The notes below the pieces were generated by a model. The model saw only the letters and a program-made list of their open reading frames with translations. It searched no databases and was not told the DNA's origin. Both the position numbers and the translations under genes were made by a program. A stretch of 64,000 nucleotides of DNA from Lycium barbarum. Taxonomy: Eukaryota > Streptophyta > Magnoliopsida > Solanales > Solanaceae. How positions within the stretch are numbered: position 1 is the first letter of the stretch; every line of letters begins with the position of its first letter. Positions 35,684 through 46,607 of this stretch are shown piece after piece. The stretch lies in the NCBI RefSeq assembly GCF_019175385.1, contig NC_083341.1:87632321-87696320 (forward strand), written 5' to 3'.

Positions 35684-37374
35684 GAATCAATCACGCATAT
35701 TTTTAGCTAAGCATAGTTAATAAGAAATAACAAAAAGGAAAAAGAAAACTCACTTCCTTTTGAATCCTATTTATAAGCCTAGATTTTTCTGCATTGCTAT
35801 ATTCATATAACATAATTTATCCAAAGTTCAAAATTGCTAAATCTCTTCTCAAAAGCTATTATTTATGGGCAAATTATCATATTTCCTACAAGTCTTATCT
35901 TGAATAGCATTTACTATATTTTCATATAAGGTCTTAGCAACATTTTAAGATTTATTTTAAATAGCATTTAAAATCTTCTTTTATGCGAGCTATTATATTT
36001 TCAACAAGTATAAGTCTTATTTTAAAGTAGCGTTTAAAGTCCTCTTTTGTACAAATTATTATATTTTCCGTAAATCTTAACTAACATTACTTTCCATTAA
36101 AACCTCAGCAATACTTGTAAGCCATTTCTAAAATTTAAGCACTATATTAATTAACCTATGTTTGGCCGGATAACCGTAGTTACGGATCCTAGAGGATGCC
36201 TAACCCCTTCCCTTTAGGATAATTAGAATCCTTACCTAGAATTAAAATTTAAGCAGACCATTAACGGGGTTTAGTTAGCTTTACCTTAGTTAATAATTAG
36301 GTGCCCTAATTCACCTTAAAATCAATTAGGTGGCGACTCCTTAAAATAAATAAAAATAGGAATCTCCAATATGTTGTACTCTAATTTAACCCGTTTAAAA
36401 TGGGGTATAACAATCATCATCTGAGACTCAATAGAATAATTAGGATGAACCAACACTTGAGAATCAAAGACAACAATCATGTCAAGTACCACTGAGAACT
36501 AGAATTCATTGGAGTCATGTATGTACGTCGTTCGCTCACTTTATGTAATTCATGCCAAAAAGAGGGAAGGGATAACTTTACATACACCTTGGAGCCTTTA
36601 TAGGTAGAGTCATCATCAATGAATAAAATTGAGAACATCTAGAAGTAGCTCCACATTTTTATATTCGCTTTGAAATCATAAACACAAAATCATCATTATC
36701 GTTGTCACCATCATAAAATCATTCTTATCTTAGACGTCATGAGAAGGTTTAAGAACCATGGAATTTTGGCTTTTGAAGACAAGAAGGTTACGGAAACATT
36801 TATGAAATCATGCCTTTGAAAGAAAGGGACGAGCCTTAACATACCTGTTCAGCCTCCAATTATCTACACTTATTCGTCCGAGCTCGCAAGTATACATTTA
36901 AGAGGATTCACACAATTGTTAGACTCATCGTAGTATATTTATGCTAAGCTCTCAAGTCAAACTATTTTATATCCTGCTGAAAATCGGGCAGCATTTCCCC
37001 TGTTTATATGCCTAGCCCGGAATCTCAATTCAGCAACCAACAACAACAACAACAATATCAACATCAATAACATCATTTCCAACACCAATATGTACCATAA
37101 AACAGCCCACACGCTGTTTTCCAACTTCCATAACTAACCAGCTTATTACACAATTATTTAACGATTTTATTTCTGTAGTTAAGTCTTAAATAATACCAAA
37201 AGAGAAAGATTCATACCTTTTTTTCTTGTTAAGACAGCAATATCCTCAATATCCGCGCTAAAATCTCCCACAAAACAATACAAGAATCACAACCATGCGT
37301 TATCCGGACCTAAACCACTACTCCGCGACTTAAAAATTGCACACTTTTGATTCCCTCACTTTCTCTCTTCAATT

Positions 37375-37466
37375 TTCTAGAATGTTCCAGCAAAATCTGG
37401 TGAAAAAAAGGGGTCCTTACCCTTTTTATAAGGGTCAAATTCGGGGGTCAATTTTCTAGAATGTTC
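37375..37466 (-). promoter_or_regulatory. two perfect heat-shock elements flanking the TATA box of LTR G
   Basis: TTCTAGAATGTTC, exactly TTCnnGAAnnTTC, occurs at 37454-37466 and 37375-37387. On the minus strand the first is about 13 bp upstream of TATAAAAAGG (37440-37431). Heat-shock factor trimers bind such triplets. The second copy lies ~45 bp downstream of the TATA box, near the expected transcription start. Confidence 0.65.
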
Positions 37467-37868
37467 CAGTACTGTAGCACGCGTTTCTTCTCTGTTAGCT
37501 GAACTTGTAACCTCCATAGTTCTGTACTCCGAAGTCCAATTGACGAGCGGTTCGTTGCGTTGGAAACTAGACTCGACGAACTGCATTTTAGGCTTTTGTT
37601 TCACCTTAAAACACTTCATATGCTAAGAGATATGCGTCCACCAAGTTGGACCAAAATTTTCACACAAAACATTACCCATCCTTTTTCCAAAGTCGTACTA
37701 CTCATTTCCTTATAAAACCTTCTGGTATACCTTATATACATCCTTCCTCATTAAATATACTTAATAATGCTTGCTCCTTATATTCCAAAGTGGTTTTACT
37801 TAAGCATAACTCAACGTACTTATGTTTCAAATTTGATAAGTGATTCTTCGAAGATATGGGGTGTAACA

Positions 37869-38056
37869 GGTTGAAAAAGAATGGGTATGCAAAAAAAGGT
37901 CTTGAATAAGATGCAGAGTGTGATTATAATATAAAAAAATCCATATGAAGTACTTACGAGTATTATTCCACACTTCTGAAAATGGTTCGGGTGTGGAACG
38001 ATGAAGTAGGCTAGTTCAGATCATCACGAACCTTTGAAGCCATCCCCGGTCAAAAT
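37869..38056 (-). pseudogene. antisense ORF of element A, middle piece with probable splice donor
   Basis: Between solo LTRs H and G. Joined to the 40298 side, the frame reads across the H insertion point: ...NTEDDF then DRGWLQRFVMI, one stop, and PEPFSEVWNN. It is followed at ~37960 by CGTAAGTACTTC, a good plant donor. The matching acceptor-like TTTTAGTCAG lies just past insertion G (~27095). Insertion G therefore appears to sit in an intron of this antisense gene. Confidence 0.65.
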
Positions 38057-38291
38057 TGTCATGACCCGACTAGGGGGCTATGACGGTTATCCGGAGCTGA
38101 CTACCGAGCACCACTCATTATGCTAGTCATCATGCTCATCTTGGACACATCTAATCTCGAAGGCAACACATGCATATATAAGCCCTCACGGCTGCAAAAA
38201 TGACATACAAAATACAACGTAGTTATCATGGGACATCTATTACCCACACATACGTATCTACGAGCCTCTACTAGAGCACTAAGACATAAGG

Positions 38292-38480
38292 ACGGGACAG
38301 GACCCCTTCATACACAAAATATATAATACTATGACCATAAGTAGCACCTCCGGAGTAGTGGAGTGCTCCTGTGAATCTGCTGATAAGATAAGCTCCTACG
38401 GGTCTGCACCGTCTCCCTGTCTACTTGTGGGCATGAACACAGTGTCCAAAAAGAAAAGGACGTCAGTATGAAAAATGTAC
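38292..38480 (-). other. hairpin module, LTR H
   Basis: H2 GTCC/GGAC (38444-38461), H3 with TGTG/CACA, H4 as GCACTCC/GGAGGTGC with a bulge (38344-38366), H5 with one mismatch (38292-38310). H1 has lost pairing. Confidence 0.5.
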
Positions 38481-39929
38481 AGAGTATGTAAGGCATGAAC
38501 AATACTAGCATAATAAAGAAATAATGAAACATGAGGTGAAGATATAACCTGCTTAGGTTTTAAAGGAAAACACATGTTATGCATATTAGATATACCATCA
38601 TCGTTAACCCGCATCCGGATAACTATCACATGCCGCCCACTAGTGGTGTCATGTTCGGCCATCTAGGCACGGTGTTATCTCAAGCCGCCCGACTTAGCGG
38701 TGTCATGCCCGGCCATCTAGGCACAGTGTAATCATAAGCCGCCCGCCTTCGCGGTGTCATGCCCGGCTATCTAGGCCCGGTGTAATCTCATCATCATGTA
38801 CTTATCATAAAGCATGCATTAGAAATCAATTAAAGCTACAACTCTATCGGGGTGACATAAGGTCGAGAACCTCCGATTTCATGATGGAGTAGTCATGATC
38901 ATCATGCCTCACCTTGAAGGAACTAGCATTTCAAGGTGAGTCGATCAACAATGCGTAGCATCAAGGAATCATGTCAAGATCATTAGCATCATATCACTAT
39001 CATGAAACATATCTCATCTCTATCCCATGGGAAACTATTACTACTCTATAGCTTTCATCCTTTTGGAATGTAAGAAGGTCATGGAAATTACCGGAAAGAA
39101 ATCACCATATATATATAAGAATTATGCCTTTGGAAAAGAAGGGACTAGCCTCACATACCTTTGTATCTCTTCAACTCTATCGTCTAATTGCGTGCCTCTC
39201 AAGCTTGCAATTCTACCTTCAAGGGAATTCGTACTAGGATTAGATAATTGAAGACATACTTAAGCTTAGCTAGAGCGACTAAGAGCTAACGAAAATTGGC
39301 AATATCTCCTTTGTTTCAACAACTTCTTCCATATAATGAACAACTCCCAAACATCAACAATAACACCCACAATATCCTAATCAATAACATCTTTAAGCTA
39401 AGCATTGCTCAATTCTCACAATTCCCCTTCAAGGGTATTCATAACCATAATTATAATACAACATCATTTTTATTCCTCACATAACATTTAATCAACGTCA
39501 TTAGCATCATCTATAATGAGATTATATTCATCTCATACTAAGAATCATGATTCACATTAACTTACTACCCAACATACCATTATTTCCATATTTAAGCTCA
39601 TATTCCACTTTCTCCCATAATCTATGTCTTTCAACCCCTCAATATTCTTAATAACATGAAATAAACATGAAACTCACCTTCATCACTTGGGAACAAGCCT
39701 TGAGCCAATCTACTCCCTTAGAATAAAATCCCTCACTTGAATGCCAAAGAAATTCTTACTCTTCCCAAACCCTAGTAGGCTTCCCAACACATGAATCTCT
39801 TAATCTTTACATTTGATCTTGGTTTTTGGTATAGATTTGTTGTAGAAATAGAGGGAGGGTTTTGGAGAGTTCTAGAGAGATGTAGGATCTGTTTTTGGGA
39901 GAATAATGAAATAAAAACATGGGATCTTA

Positions 39930-40085
39930 TATTTATAATCAGGGCTGGAAACTTTCAGATCCGCGGGTCGACGAGCAGGGTCGACGGTCCGTCGACATGC
40001 CTCGTCGAACTGCCGCCTGAGAATTCTGATTGTAGAACCCTGTCGACGGTGCCAGATGACAACTCGTCGACGCTGACTGGTTTCA
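39930..40085 (-). promoter_or_regulatory. GTCGACGG cluster and TATA box of LTR H
   Basis: Perfect 17-bp GTCGACGGTCCGTCGAC at 39980-39996 with further CGTCGAC words to ~40075, upstream (minus strand) of TATAAATA (39937-39930). Confidence 0.6.
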
Positions 40086-40297
40086 GCAGTTTTTCTGAAC
40101 TGCTCTGTTTTGCTCTGATTTGATTCGTTTCACTTCTAATTCTCTCGTAACGTCAAGAATGCATACTTATACTCCTGTACATATACAAGGTAAATTAGCT
40201 CATATCCAGAACTCTGGTACGGATTACCGAACCGAAGGTACACACAGCTAATAAGACAAAATCTCCTTGCAATCAAAACGAAAGGTGTAACAAAAAT

Positions 40298-40893
40298 CAT
40301 CCTCTGTGTTGATCAAGCTGCGTCTTCCATGAGGAAATAGGTGCACTAATCCTCATCGGAAAACCTGAGGAGAATACATGTGCGTCAGATGATCGAGAGA
40401 AAATACAATTCCAGCTTGGTCTGCCAGAAGTTGAATACAGTAGATTAAGTGCCAAACCCGAGGAGAAACTTGACCAAAACAAACCCGGTATTGACGGCAG
40501 AAGTCTTCAATAGTCTCGGGAATTGGGAGTTTGAAACCTATCACAAAGGGATAGGTGTAATCCATAGATAAACCCTCGATGTGGTGGTTAGTCCTGGTTT
40601 CGGGGTTAACGACAGTAATGTCAACTTCTGGGGCAAAGTTGCAATCCTCACGAACCGGGAATAATATCAGTAGTTACGAAGGATTCAAACTCTTCAACTG
40701 ATTGATGGTGATCAACGAAACTGAATTCCTCGTGATATTTGAACCTGGAGGGGAGAACATCGGCAGCTTGGGAGTTAAGGTCAGTCTCCTGACTTGTGGG
40801 TGAGATTAGAGCTTTCCCAGAATGACCTTCAGGAGAAGGAGTATCATTGTAAAAAGATCGATTGGGAGAACGGTGAGATGATGAGGCAGACAT
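40298..40893 (-). pseudogene. antisense ORF of element A, N-terminal part (gypsy-associated transposase-like domain)
   Basis: Probable start ATG at 40893 (MSASSSHRSPNRSFYNDTPSP); a longer frame begins at 40953. A frame change near 40660 leads to EDCNFAPEVDITVVNPETR, then YTYPFVIGFKLPIPETIEDF, CRQYRVCFGQVSPRVWHLI, and LADQAGIVFSLDHLTHMYSP, a pattern matching the 'putative gypsy-type transposon' family (Pfam Transposase_28, from memory). A TGA at ~40353 interrupts it before solo LTR H does. It may be a host-derived DNA-binding or plant-mobile-type protein carried by the retroelement. Confidence 0.72.
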
Positions 40894-41259
40894 GGTAGAG
40901 TCTTTCCAAAGAAAAACAATAAAGGAAAAGATGAAAGCAAGAAGGGTTTTCAAGGAATTTTTGCGTATAACGAAAGAAAATATTTGAGTGAATTTGGATT
41001 TAGCCGCTTTCCTTATTTATACATAATAATGGAAGATGAATCAATTGGAATTCTAAGGGGCACTCCTTTTTTTGAACGAAAAATTTATGTCAATCGTCAT
41101 GACTGAAAAGTTGCCGGCATTCCACAGTGGGTGAATTAAATTCTAATTTTACGGTTGCCTCTTTGAATGAACCATCTAAACGATTCATTTTCCCACCATA
41201 AAAAGGGGTGTACCTAGTAACGTTTCAAATCCACTTCGCGGCCTCACTTTTTTTCCACC

Positions 41260-41272
41260 GGGAAGTGAGGGA
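41260..41272 (+). other. polypurine tract of element A
   Basis: GGGAAGTGAGGGA five bases before the 3' LTR start at 41278, in the position and strand needed to prime plus-strand cDNA. Confidence 0.8.
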
Positions 41273-42109
41273 CTATCTGTTTACATGGAAAAATATAGTT
41301 TGACACGTGGCATGAGGAGAGAGTAATATGTGGCAGATGAAGACAAGCAATGCAGTGATGATTGATTTGATCGGGAAAAGCGACCTCGTTTGAGCTCGGG
41401 TCAAATCGATCGAAGCAGTTGGTACAGGTCATTTAAGAAGAATTAATGTTAGATAACCGTTCTGGATTTGAAGCTGATGTTATGTTTCTGCATTAACAAA
41501 GTATTTATTGATTATTATTGCTCATTATTAGGAAAGATTTACAGCTTAAGGATGATGATTTACAACTATAAAAAGAGGCTAAAAGCTCAATGTCAGATCA
41601 TCGAAATACAATTTATTATACTCATTTATATTAATCAGTCTCTATTTCTAAGCAAAATTGTTATGTTGTTATTCTTTTGTTCCGGATTAATTTTCAATCT
41701 TCAAGGCTAAGTATTCAAGTGTTCCACCAGAGTAAAACTTGTCAAAGGATTCTCTCTGAGGCTCATTCGGCCCAGGCTTATTTATCGCTTTTTTATCTCA
41801 TATTTATCTGATTTCATTACAATACTGTTATGTCACGACCCGACTAGGGGCCATGACGGGTACCCGGGACTAACCACCGAGCACCGCTCATTCTGCTAGT
41901 TATCATACTCGTTAAGCGTTCATTCATCATGTTCGTACTCAAATCATAGAAAAATCATTTTTCATTTGGAAACATAATTACTTTTATATACATAAGCCCT
42001 TAGGCTATCAAAATAATACACACATACATATATACGCTTATCAAAATCGTGAGACCATACTATCCACACATACGTATCTACGAGCCTTTACTAGAATACT
42101 AGACATATG

Positions 42110-42301
42110 GATGGGACAGGACCCCGTCGTGCCCAAAACATACATGTACATAAAATGGTAAATCAATGGCACCTCCGAAATAATGGAGTGCTTTCAAAAC
42201 TTTGCTTATCGGCTTCTATAAATATGGGTCGCCTCCCTGTCTACCTGTGAGCATGAACACAGTGGCCAAAGAAAACAGACATCAGTACGAATATTGTACT
42301 G
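42110..42301 (-). other. hairpin module, LTR K
   Basis: H1 CAGTAC/GTACTG (42283-42301), H3 CTGTG/CACAG (42245-42262, a fully paired variant of CTGCG/CGCAG), H4 GCACTCC/GGAGGTGC (42169-42191), H5 GATGGG/CCCGTC with one mismatch (42110-42128). H2 is weak. Confidence 0.6.
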
Positions 42302-44454
42302 AGTATGTAAGGCATGAATGAAATAAACATAATAGAGAATCATAAGACATAAGATGAAGACATAACCTACGTAACTTTTAAGGGAGGATACCTTTCATGC
42401 CTATATCATCTATTATCACGGTACATGTATCATCATAGCGCACACATCATCGTATCATACATGTATTATAATACCGTATTTGCTCATACACGTTAACGTT
42501 ATCCGCATTCGACCACATATTGGCTCGACAATATCACATAAATATTTTCCGGGCTTTTCCCACATATATCATATACCTATCTATATCATGTACATATCCA
42601 TATCGTATACATATTCATATATCATATACATATTTATATCATATACATACCTGGCCAACCAAGGCTTCAGGGTTATCCGTACCCAACTGCAGAGGTGCGC
42701 GCGTGTTACATAAGTATATACATATTCATATACATTCTACCCGGCCATATAAGCTCGAGGTTTCATAATAGTCATACATAGGCACATAGATATATACATA
42801 GAAGCCCATAAATATCTTTAGCGTCATCACTATTATCATCGTCATCATTATCATCATCACTATCAACATAGTCATCAATATCATCACATATATCTCATAA
42901 ACTTATCATAACCTTTCATAGAGCATACATTTGGATTTAAAGACAATCTATGAGAATCGCATCGTATTCGTATCATGAACTTCGTAATAATGTCGCATAA
43001 TAAACTTTATAATCTCTAACTTAGGCTCATCATTACTATCATCGTATCTATGGCATCTCTTTCCTTAATCTCATATGGAACCCCTTATGAACATAGACTC
43101 GTAACTTTTCGGAACATTGGTCATAGGACACGTATTAAAGCTTATAGACAACCTATAACAATGTCGGGGTGACATAAGGTCGAGAGCCTCCGATTCCATT
43201 ATGGAGCATTCATAAGCATTATGCCTCACCTTGAAGGAATTAGCATATAAGGTGAATGTAGTCAATGAACAACATCAATGGATCGTAATATGGATCATTA
43301 GCCTTGCAGAACCATAATATTATAAGCCTTAGAATCTTTAGACTTAGACTCATCATCATCATTATCGTATTCGTAACATACCTCTTATCTTATCCCATAT
43401 GGTTATTCATAAACATAGGCTCTTAGTTTTCCAGAAGGTAGAAAAGTCATGGAGAGGTAAGGAAAATACCATCATAGGAATCATATAAGGATCATCAGCT
43501 TCTTAGGAATATCATATCATGAGCTTTATGACTTCTAAACTTAGATTCACCATCGGTATCGTCATGTTCGTAACATATCTCTTTTCTTTATCTCATATGA
43601 AGTTATTTATACTCGTAGATTCATAGTTCCTAATGTGTAGGAAAATCATAGAGAGATAGGAGGATTCATACCATAAGATTCATGCCTTAGAAAGAAATGA
43701 CTATCCTTAACCTCTTTTGTTTAACAATTTCCATCGCTTGGTTGTTCTCCTTCAATGCTCACGTTTCTACCTTCAAGAGAATTCGCATTCACATTAGCTA
43801 ATCGATTACATGAACGTGCTTACTAAAGCTAGAGAAAATTGGGCAGCATTTCCTTTGTTTATACAACCTTTCCCATATTGTATATCAACTCCCAAACATT
43901 CATAATAACGTTCACAATATCATAACCATCAATCGTCATTCATCTACATTACCCTCATTTCACAATTTTACTTCAATTCATCCATAATCATGGTTATAGT
44001 ATACTAGCACGCTTTCTTGCATATAATACCTATTCCGTGTCCTCATTATCATTTATAACATAGCCATATCACAAAACATCAATAATCATGACTCAATTTG
44101 AGTTATCTCCCAAAATGACACTATTCACACTTTCATGACCCATTTTCTATATCCTTTTGCAATCCAAGTGTTTCAACTTTCAAATACCTTAAAAAACATG
44201 TAAATACCATAAATCTTACCTTAGATGGTGTAGGAATGAACCTTCACTGCCAACACTTCACTTGAGCAAAACCCTAGTTTCACCTTCACTTGGATTTCTT
44301 GTCTTGGATGAACTTTAATGAGTTTCTTACATTGGATTCACTTGGTTTGATGTAATTGATCACAAATACCCCTTGAATTCTTGTTGGATAAGTTTAGAGA
44401 GATGTTTTAGAGAGAAGGGGTGTGAAGGGAAATGAAATGAAATGAACTTGGTCC

Positions 44455-44640
44455 CTTATTAAATACACAAATTCTGTCCCGACCCATTTATACGGACACA
44501 CATACGGTCCGTATAATTTATACAGTCCGTATGTGTGACCATATAATGGTTCCAGCGGAGACTCTTCTCTGGACAAGTTATACGGCCAGATCCACGGTTC
44601 GTATCTTTTGTACGGTTCGTATAATGGACCGTACAATCCA
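44455..44640 (-). promoter_or_regulatory. ATACGGTCCGTAT cluster and TATA-like box of LTR K
   Basis: ATACGGTCCGTAT at 44502-44514 and several GTACGGTTCGTATAATGGAC-like half-sites to 44634, upstream (minus strand) of TATTTAATAAG (44467-44455). Confidence 0.6.
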
Positions 44641-45334
44641 CAGTTTTTTCGAAAATCATTTTCGTCGACTCGTTTGATCTCCAATACTTATGGAATCTTT
44701 TTGACACTTGTTTATCACTTAATTAACAATCTAGGGGACGTTATAACTCTTCTCCCAAGCATCATTGAATCGTCATTAACTCGTTACTCATAAATCCTTT
44801 CCGATACATCTCGTATGTCTTGCCTTCTCTTGGCAAACTTTCTTCTCTTACTTCGAATGTCTTTGAAATCTCATTTAGAATCGTCAAATGTTATTTCTTA
44901 CTTATCAAAACGTCATATACGTCGCGCCCTTCGTCAGTCTATTCACTGCGCATGAACTAAAAATTTTCCGAGGTGTAACATGTTATTATTTTTCTCTTGC
45001 TTATAACAAATCAACTCACGTATCCTTTAAACCCTAATAAATTTAACTGTACCTTTTTTGAGGTAAACAATCATTACCCATGATTTCATAATGTACAGTA
45101 TCGTATTATATAGTATGACATTTTATTGTATTGTACTATATTAATGAATACAGTATTTGGATAGATTGTATCTTTTGTTGTGGTTTAATATTATTTTTAG
45201 TTTTTCTATATGGTACTGTATAATAGCATGTAAGTATACTAAAAGGTCCTTAACCCTTAATTACAAGCTATTTTTTATATATATTAATAAAACTAAGGTA
45301 AAGAAAAAGATAAAAATTTATAAAAAAATAAGTC

Positions 45335-45510
45335 GGTGGTGAGTGGGGGTGGGTTGTGGGGGAGTGGTGAAGGGGTGGGTGGTTGTGGGGTGGGGGTGGT
45401 GGTGGTGAGGGGTAATGGGTGATGGTGGGGTGTAGGGTGGGGGTGGTATGGGTGATAGAGGGTGGAGTTTTTGGTGTGATGGAGGGGTGGGTCGGGCGGG
45501 GGTATAATGG
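45335..45510 (+). repeat. G-rich tract with G-quadruplex potential in the outer MITE
   Basis: Dense runs of three to five G separated by short T/A loops on the plus strand. The Pro/His/Thr-rich open frames on the opposite strand are composition artefacts. Confidence 0.7.
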
Positions 45511-45744
45511 GCAGATGAAATATGTAACCAAGCAAAAACCACCAAATCCGTGGTTATGAAAATTGGGCTTTTTCATGGTTATATAATCACGAATTTACAA
45601 TGGCTTTACAATACCATACAACATAACTGTAAGAACAATGTAAAAAAAAATGGTTTCATAAAAGACAAAAGAATTAAGAGCCACATGAAACAACCATCCA
45701 AACGGGTGGGGGGGGGGGGGGTAAGAAAATTACACACAACATTT

Positions 45745-46378
45745 ATGTCAAATGGTTTCTCCCCGACATGGTTATCACTAAGCTCAATATTGATGGTTCG
45801 TTTTGTGTCCCTACTCAAATAAACGGTCTGGGTGGGGTCCTACATGACTCTTATAGCAACTAGGAATGGGGTTTTATGGTCAAAACTAGTGGAACAAACC
45901 ATACTGAGATTGAAATCAAAACTCTGCTCCTTGGGCTTCAAAAAGCTTATGCCTATCACTTTACCCGAATGGAAGTGGAAAAAACTCCACCGAAGTGATT
46001 CATCTACTCAAAACTCCTTCTTCCCCTTTTAACGATCTAATTTTACAATGTAGGTATTGGTTGAAGAAATTGGGGAATTCAGTAGTGCGCCATAGCATTA
46101 GAGAAGGTAATCAAGTGGCACATGTGTTGGCACACCACAGAATACAAGCAGCAGTTGCAGTGAACACTCCTATGTTTTTGTTAAGTCCTTCGTCTCTAGT
46201 AATGCAAGTACTAAGTAATGATATGTTAGGTCAATGTGTTGTTAAGAAGGTGTCTACTACTACATGTAATAAGCTAGCTATGTTAGGTAATCTCAGTGTA
46301 ATCCAGTCAGATGTAATGTTGAACTCGACAGTTATGGCGTAATTATAAATAATAAAGTCCAGTTAATCAAAAAATAAA
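45745..46378 (+). pseudogene. LINE 3' end with RNase H domain
   Basis: Fragments of the plant LINE-type RNase H (RVT_3): KLNIDGSF near 45790, GGVLHDS, WGFMVKTS, HTEIEIKTLLLGLQKAYAY, then RYWLKKLGNSVVRHSIREGNQVAHVLAHH in another frame to ~46135. A 3' tail TAATAAAGTCCAGTTAATCA followed by A-rich sequence ends near 46378. Frameshifts and a stop make it defunct. It is 5'-truncated at or near the right end of the outer MITE. Confidence 0.75.
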
Positions 46379-46607
46379 AATAAAGTGATCTATGTTATTC
46401 TAAAGCACTAGCATACATAGCATTTTCTGTAAGCAGTATTGATATATAAATCAGTAATCAACAGATCATTATAACCAATGGTGCATATAGTCAGTTGTAG
46501 GGTTCAATCGAACCCATTTTTTTTAACACTACACATAGATATTATGTGACAAATAATAAAATGTCAATAAATATTGAATTCTGAACATATTAAACTCATC
46601 AATTTGT
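46379..46607. other. short spacer between two LINE 3' ends
   Basis: AT-rich. Contains GGGTTCAATCGAACCC (46500-46515), a palindrome-like word seen in dispersed plant repeats. No gene. Confidence 0.4.

Larger units (their letters stand above)
28186..36412 (+). repeat. solo LTR E (about 4.7 kb) split by LTR F
   Basis: Perfect duplication ATCAT (28181-28185 and 36413-36417). Starts TGTTGACACCCAATTTTGTC, ends GGGGTATAACA: a different, longer LTR family than the others, ~4,748 bp without F. TATA box TATAAATA at 29335-29342, preceded by a run of (A)GCCCA motifs (28680-28865) and a C run (28938-28952). Donor-like AAG|GTAATA at 29579|29580, and four TGGGC palindromes at 31662-31835. No supported ORF. 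Confidence 0.92.
27134..37868 (-). repeat. solo LTR G (about 2.5 kb) split by LTR E
   Basis: Perfect target duplication GGTTG (27129-27133 and 37869-37873), ends TGTCACGACCC...GGTGTAACA on the plus strand. After removing E it is ~2,503 bp. Minus-strand order: heat-shock-like elements and TATAAAAAGG (37466-37375), donor AAG|GTATGA (37217|37216), second donor-like box (36846-36809), seven 49-bp repeats (28090-27747), hairpins H1-H4 (27613-27481). H5 is missing. Confidence 0.93.
38057..40292 (-). repeat. solo LTR H (2,236 bp)
   Basis: Perfect duplication AAAAT (38052-38056 and 40293-40297). Plus-strand ends TGTCATGACCC...GGTGTAACA. Same subfamily as K (shared start ...GACTAGGGG...CCGAGCACC). 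Minus-strand order: GTCGACGG cluster (40080-39960), TATAAATA (39937-39930), donor AAG|GTGAGTT (39678|39677), donor-like box (39160-39123), three ~55-bp GCCGCCC...GGTGTCATGCCCGGC repeats (38790-38630), hairpins (38480-38292; H1 is degraded). Confidence 0.94.
41831..44980 (-). repeat. solo LTR K (3,150 bp) in the 3' LTR of element A
   Basis: Perfect duplication TGTTA (41826-41830 and 44981-44985). The empty-site sequence is visible in the 5' LTR of A at 13060-13080. Minus-strand order: ATACGGTCCGTAT cluster (44640-44470), TATTTAATAAG (44467-44455), donor AAG|GTAAGATT (44220|44219), degenerate CCG repeats (42740-42650), hairpins (42301-42110). Closest relative here is H. Confidence 0.95.
12520..45069 (+). 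mobile_element. non-autonomous Tat-like Ty3/gypsy retroelement A, heavily nested
   Basis: LTRs at 12520-13157 and 41278-45069 (638 and 637 bp after removing an insertion), target site GTCAT (12515-12519) / ATCAT (45070-45074), tRNA-Lys-type PBS, gag, protease, antisense ORF and polypurine tract, in that order. Removing four solo LTR insertions (B, G, H, K) leaves about 8.2 kb. No reverse transcriptase or integrase is found in the remainder, so it was mobilised in trans or lost pol. The two LTRs differ at very roughly a tenth of positions by eye, so the insertion is old. Confidence 0.88.
41278..45069 (+). repeat. 3' LTR of element A, split by solo LTR K
   Basis: Starts TGTTTACATGG, ends GTAAACA (inverted ends TGTTTAC/GTAAACA). 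Bases 41831-44985 are the insertion of solo LTR K plus one copy of its TGTTA target site. Without it the LTR is 637 bp and aligns with the 5' LTR. Confidence 0.9.
12500..45708. mobile_element. outermost MITE split by retroelement A
   Basis: Left end CACTCTGTTTGGATGGTCAT (12500-12519); right part 45070-45708 ending ACCATCCAAACGGGTG, the near-perfect inverse. With the intervening retroelement removed, it is a ~660-bp element with GTTTGGATGGT terminal repeats and a G-rich core (45335-45510). The superfamily is uncertain because a G run obscures the right-hand target duplication; the CA... ends would suit hAT. Confidence 0.6.

Noticed and set aside
45268..45576. Pro/His/Thr-rich 'proteins' on the minus strand
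   Set aside because: All three frames are open because of the G-rich repeat in the outer MITE; no start context or homology.
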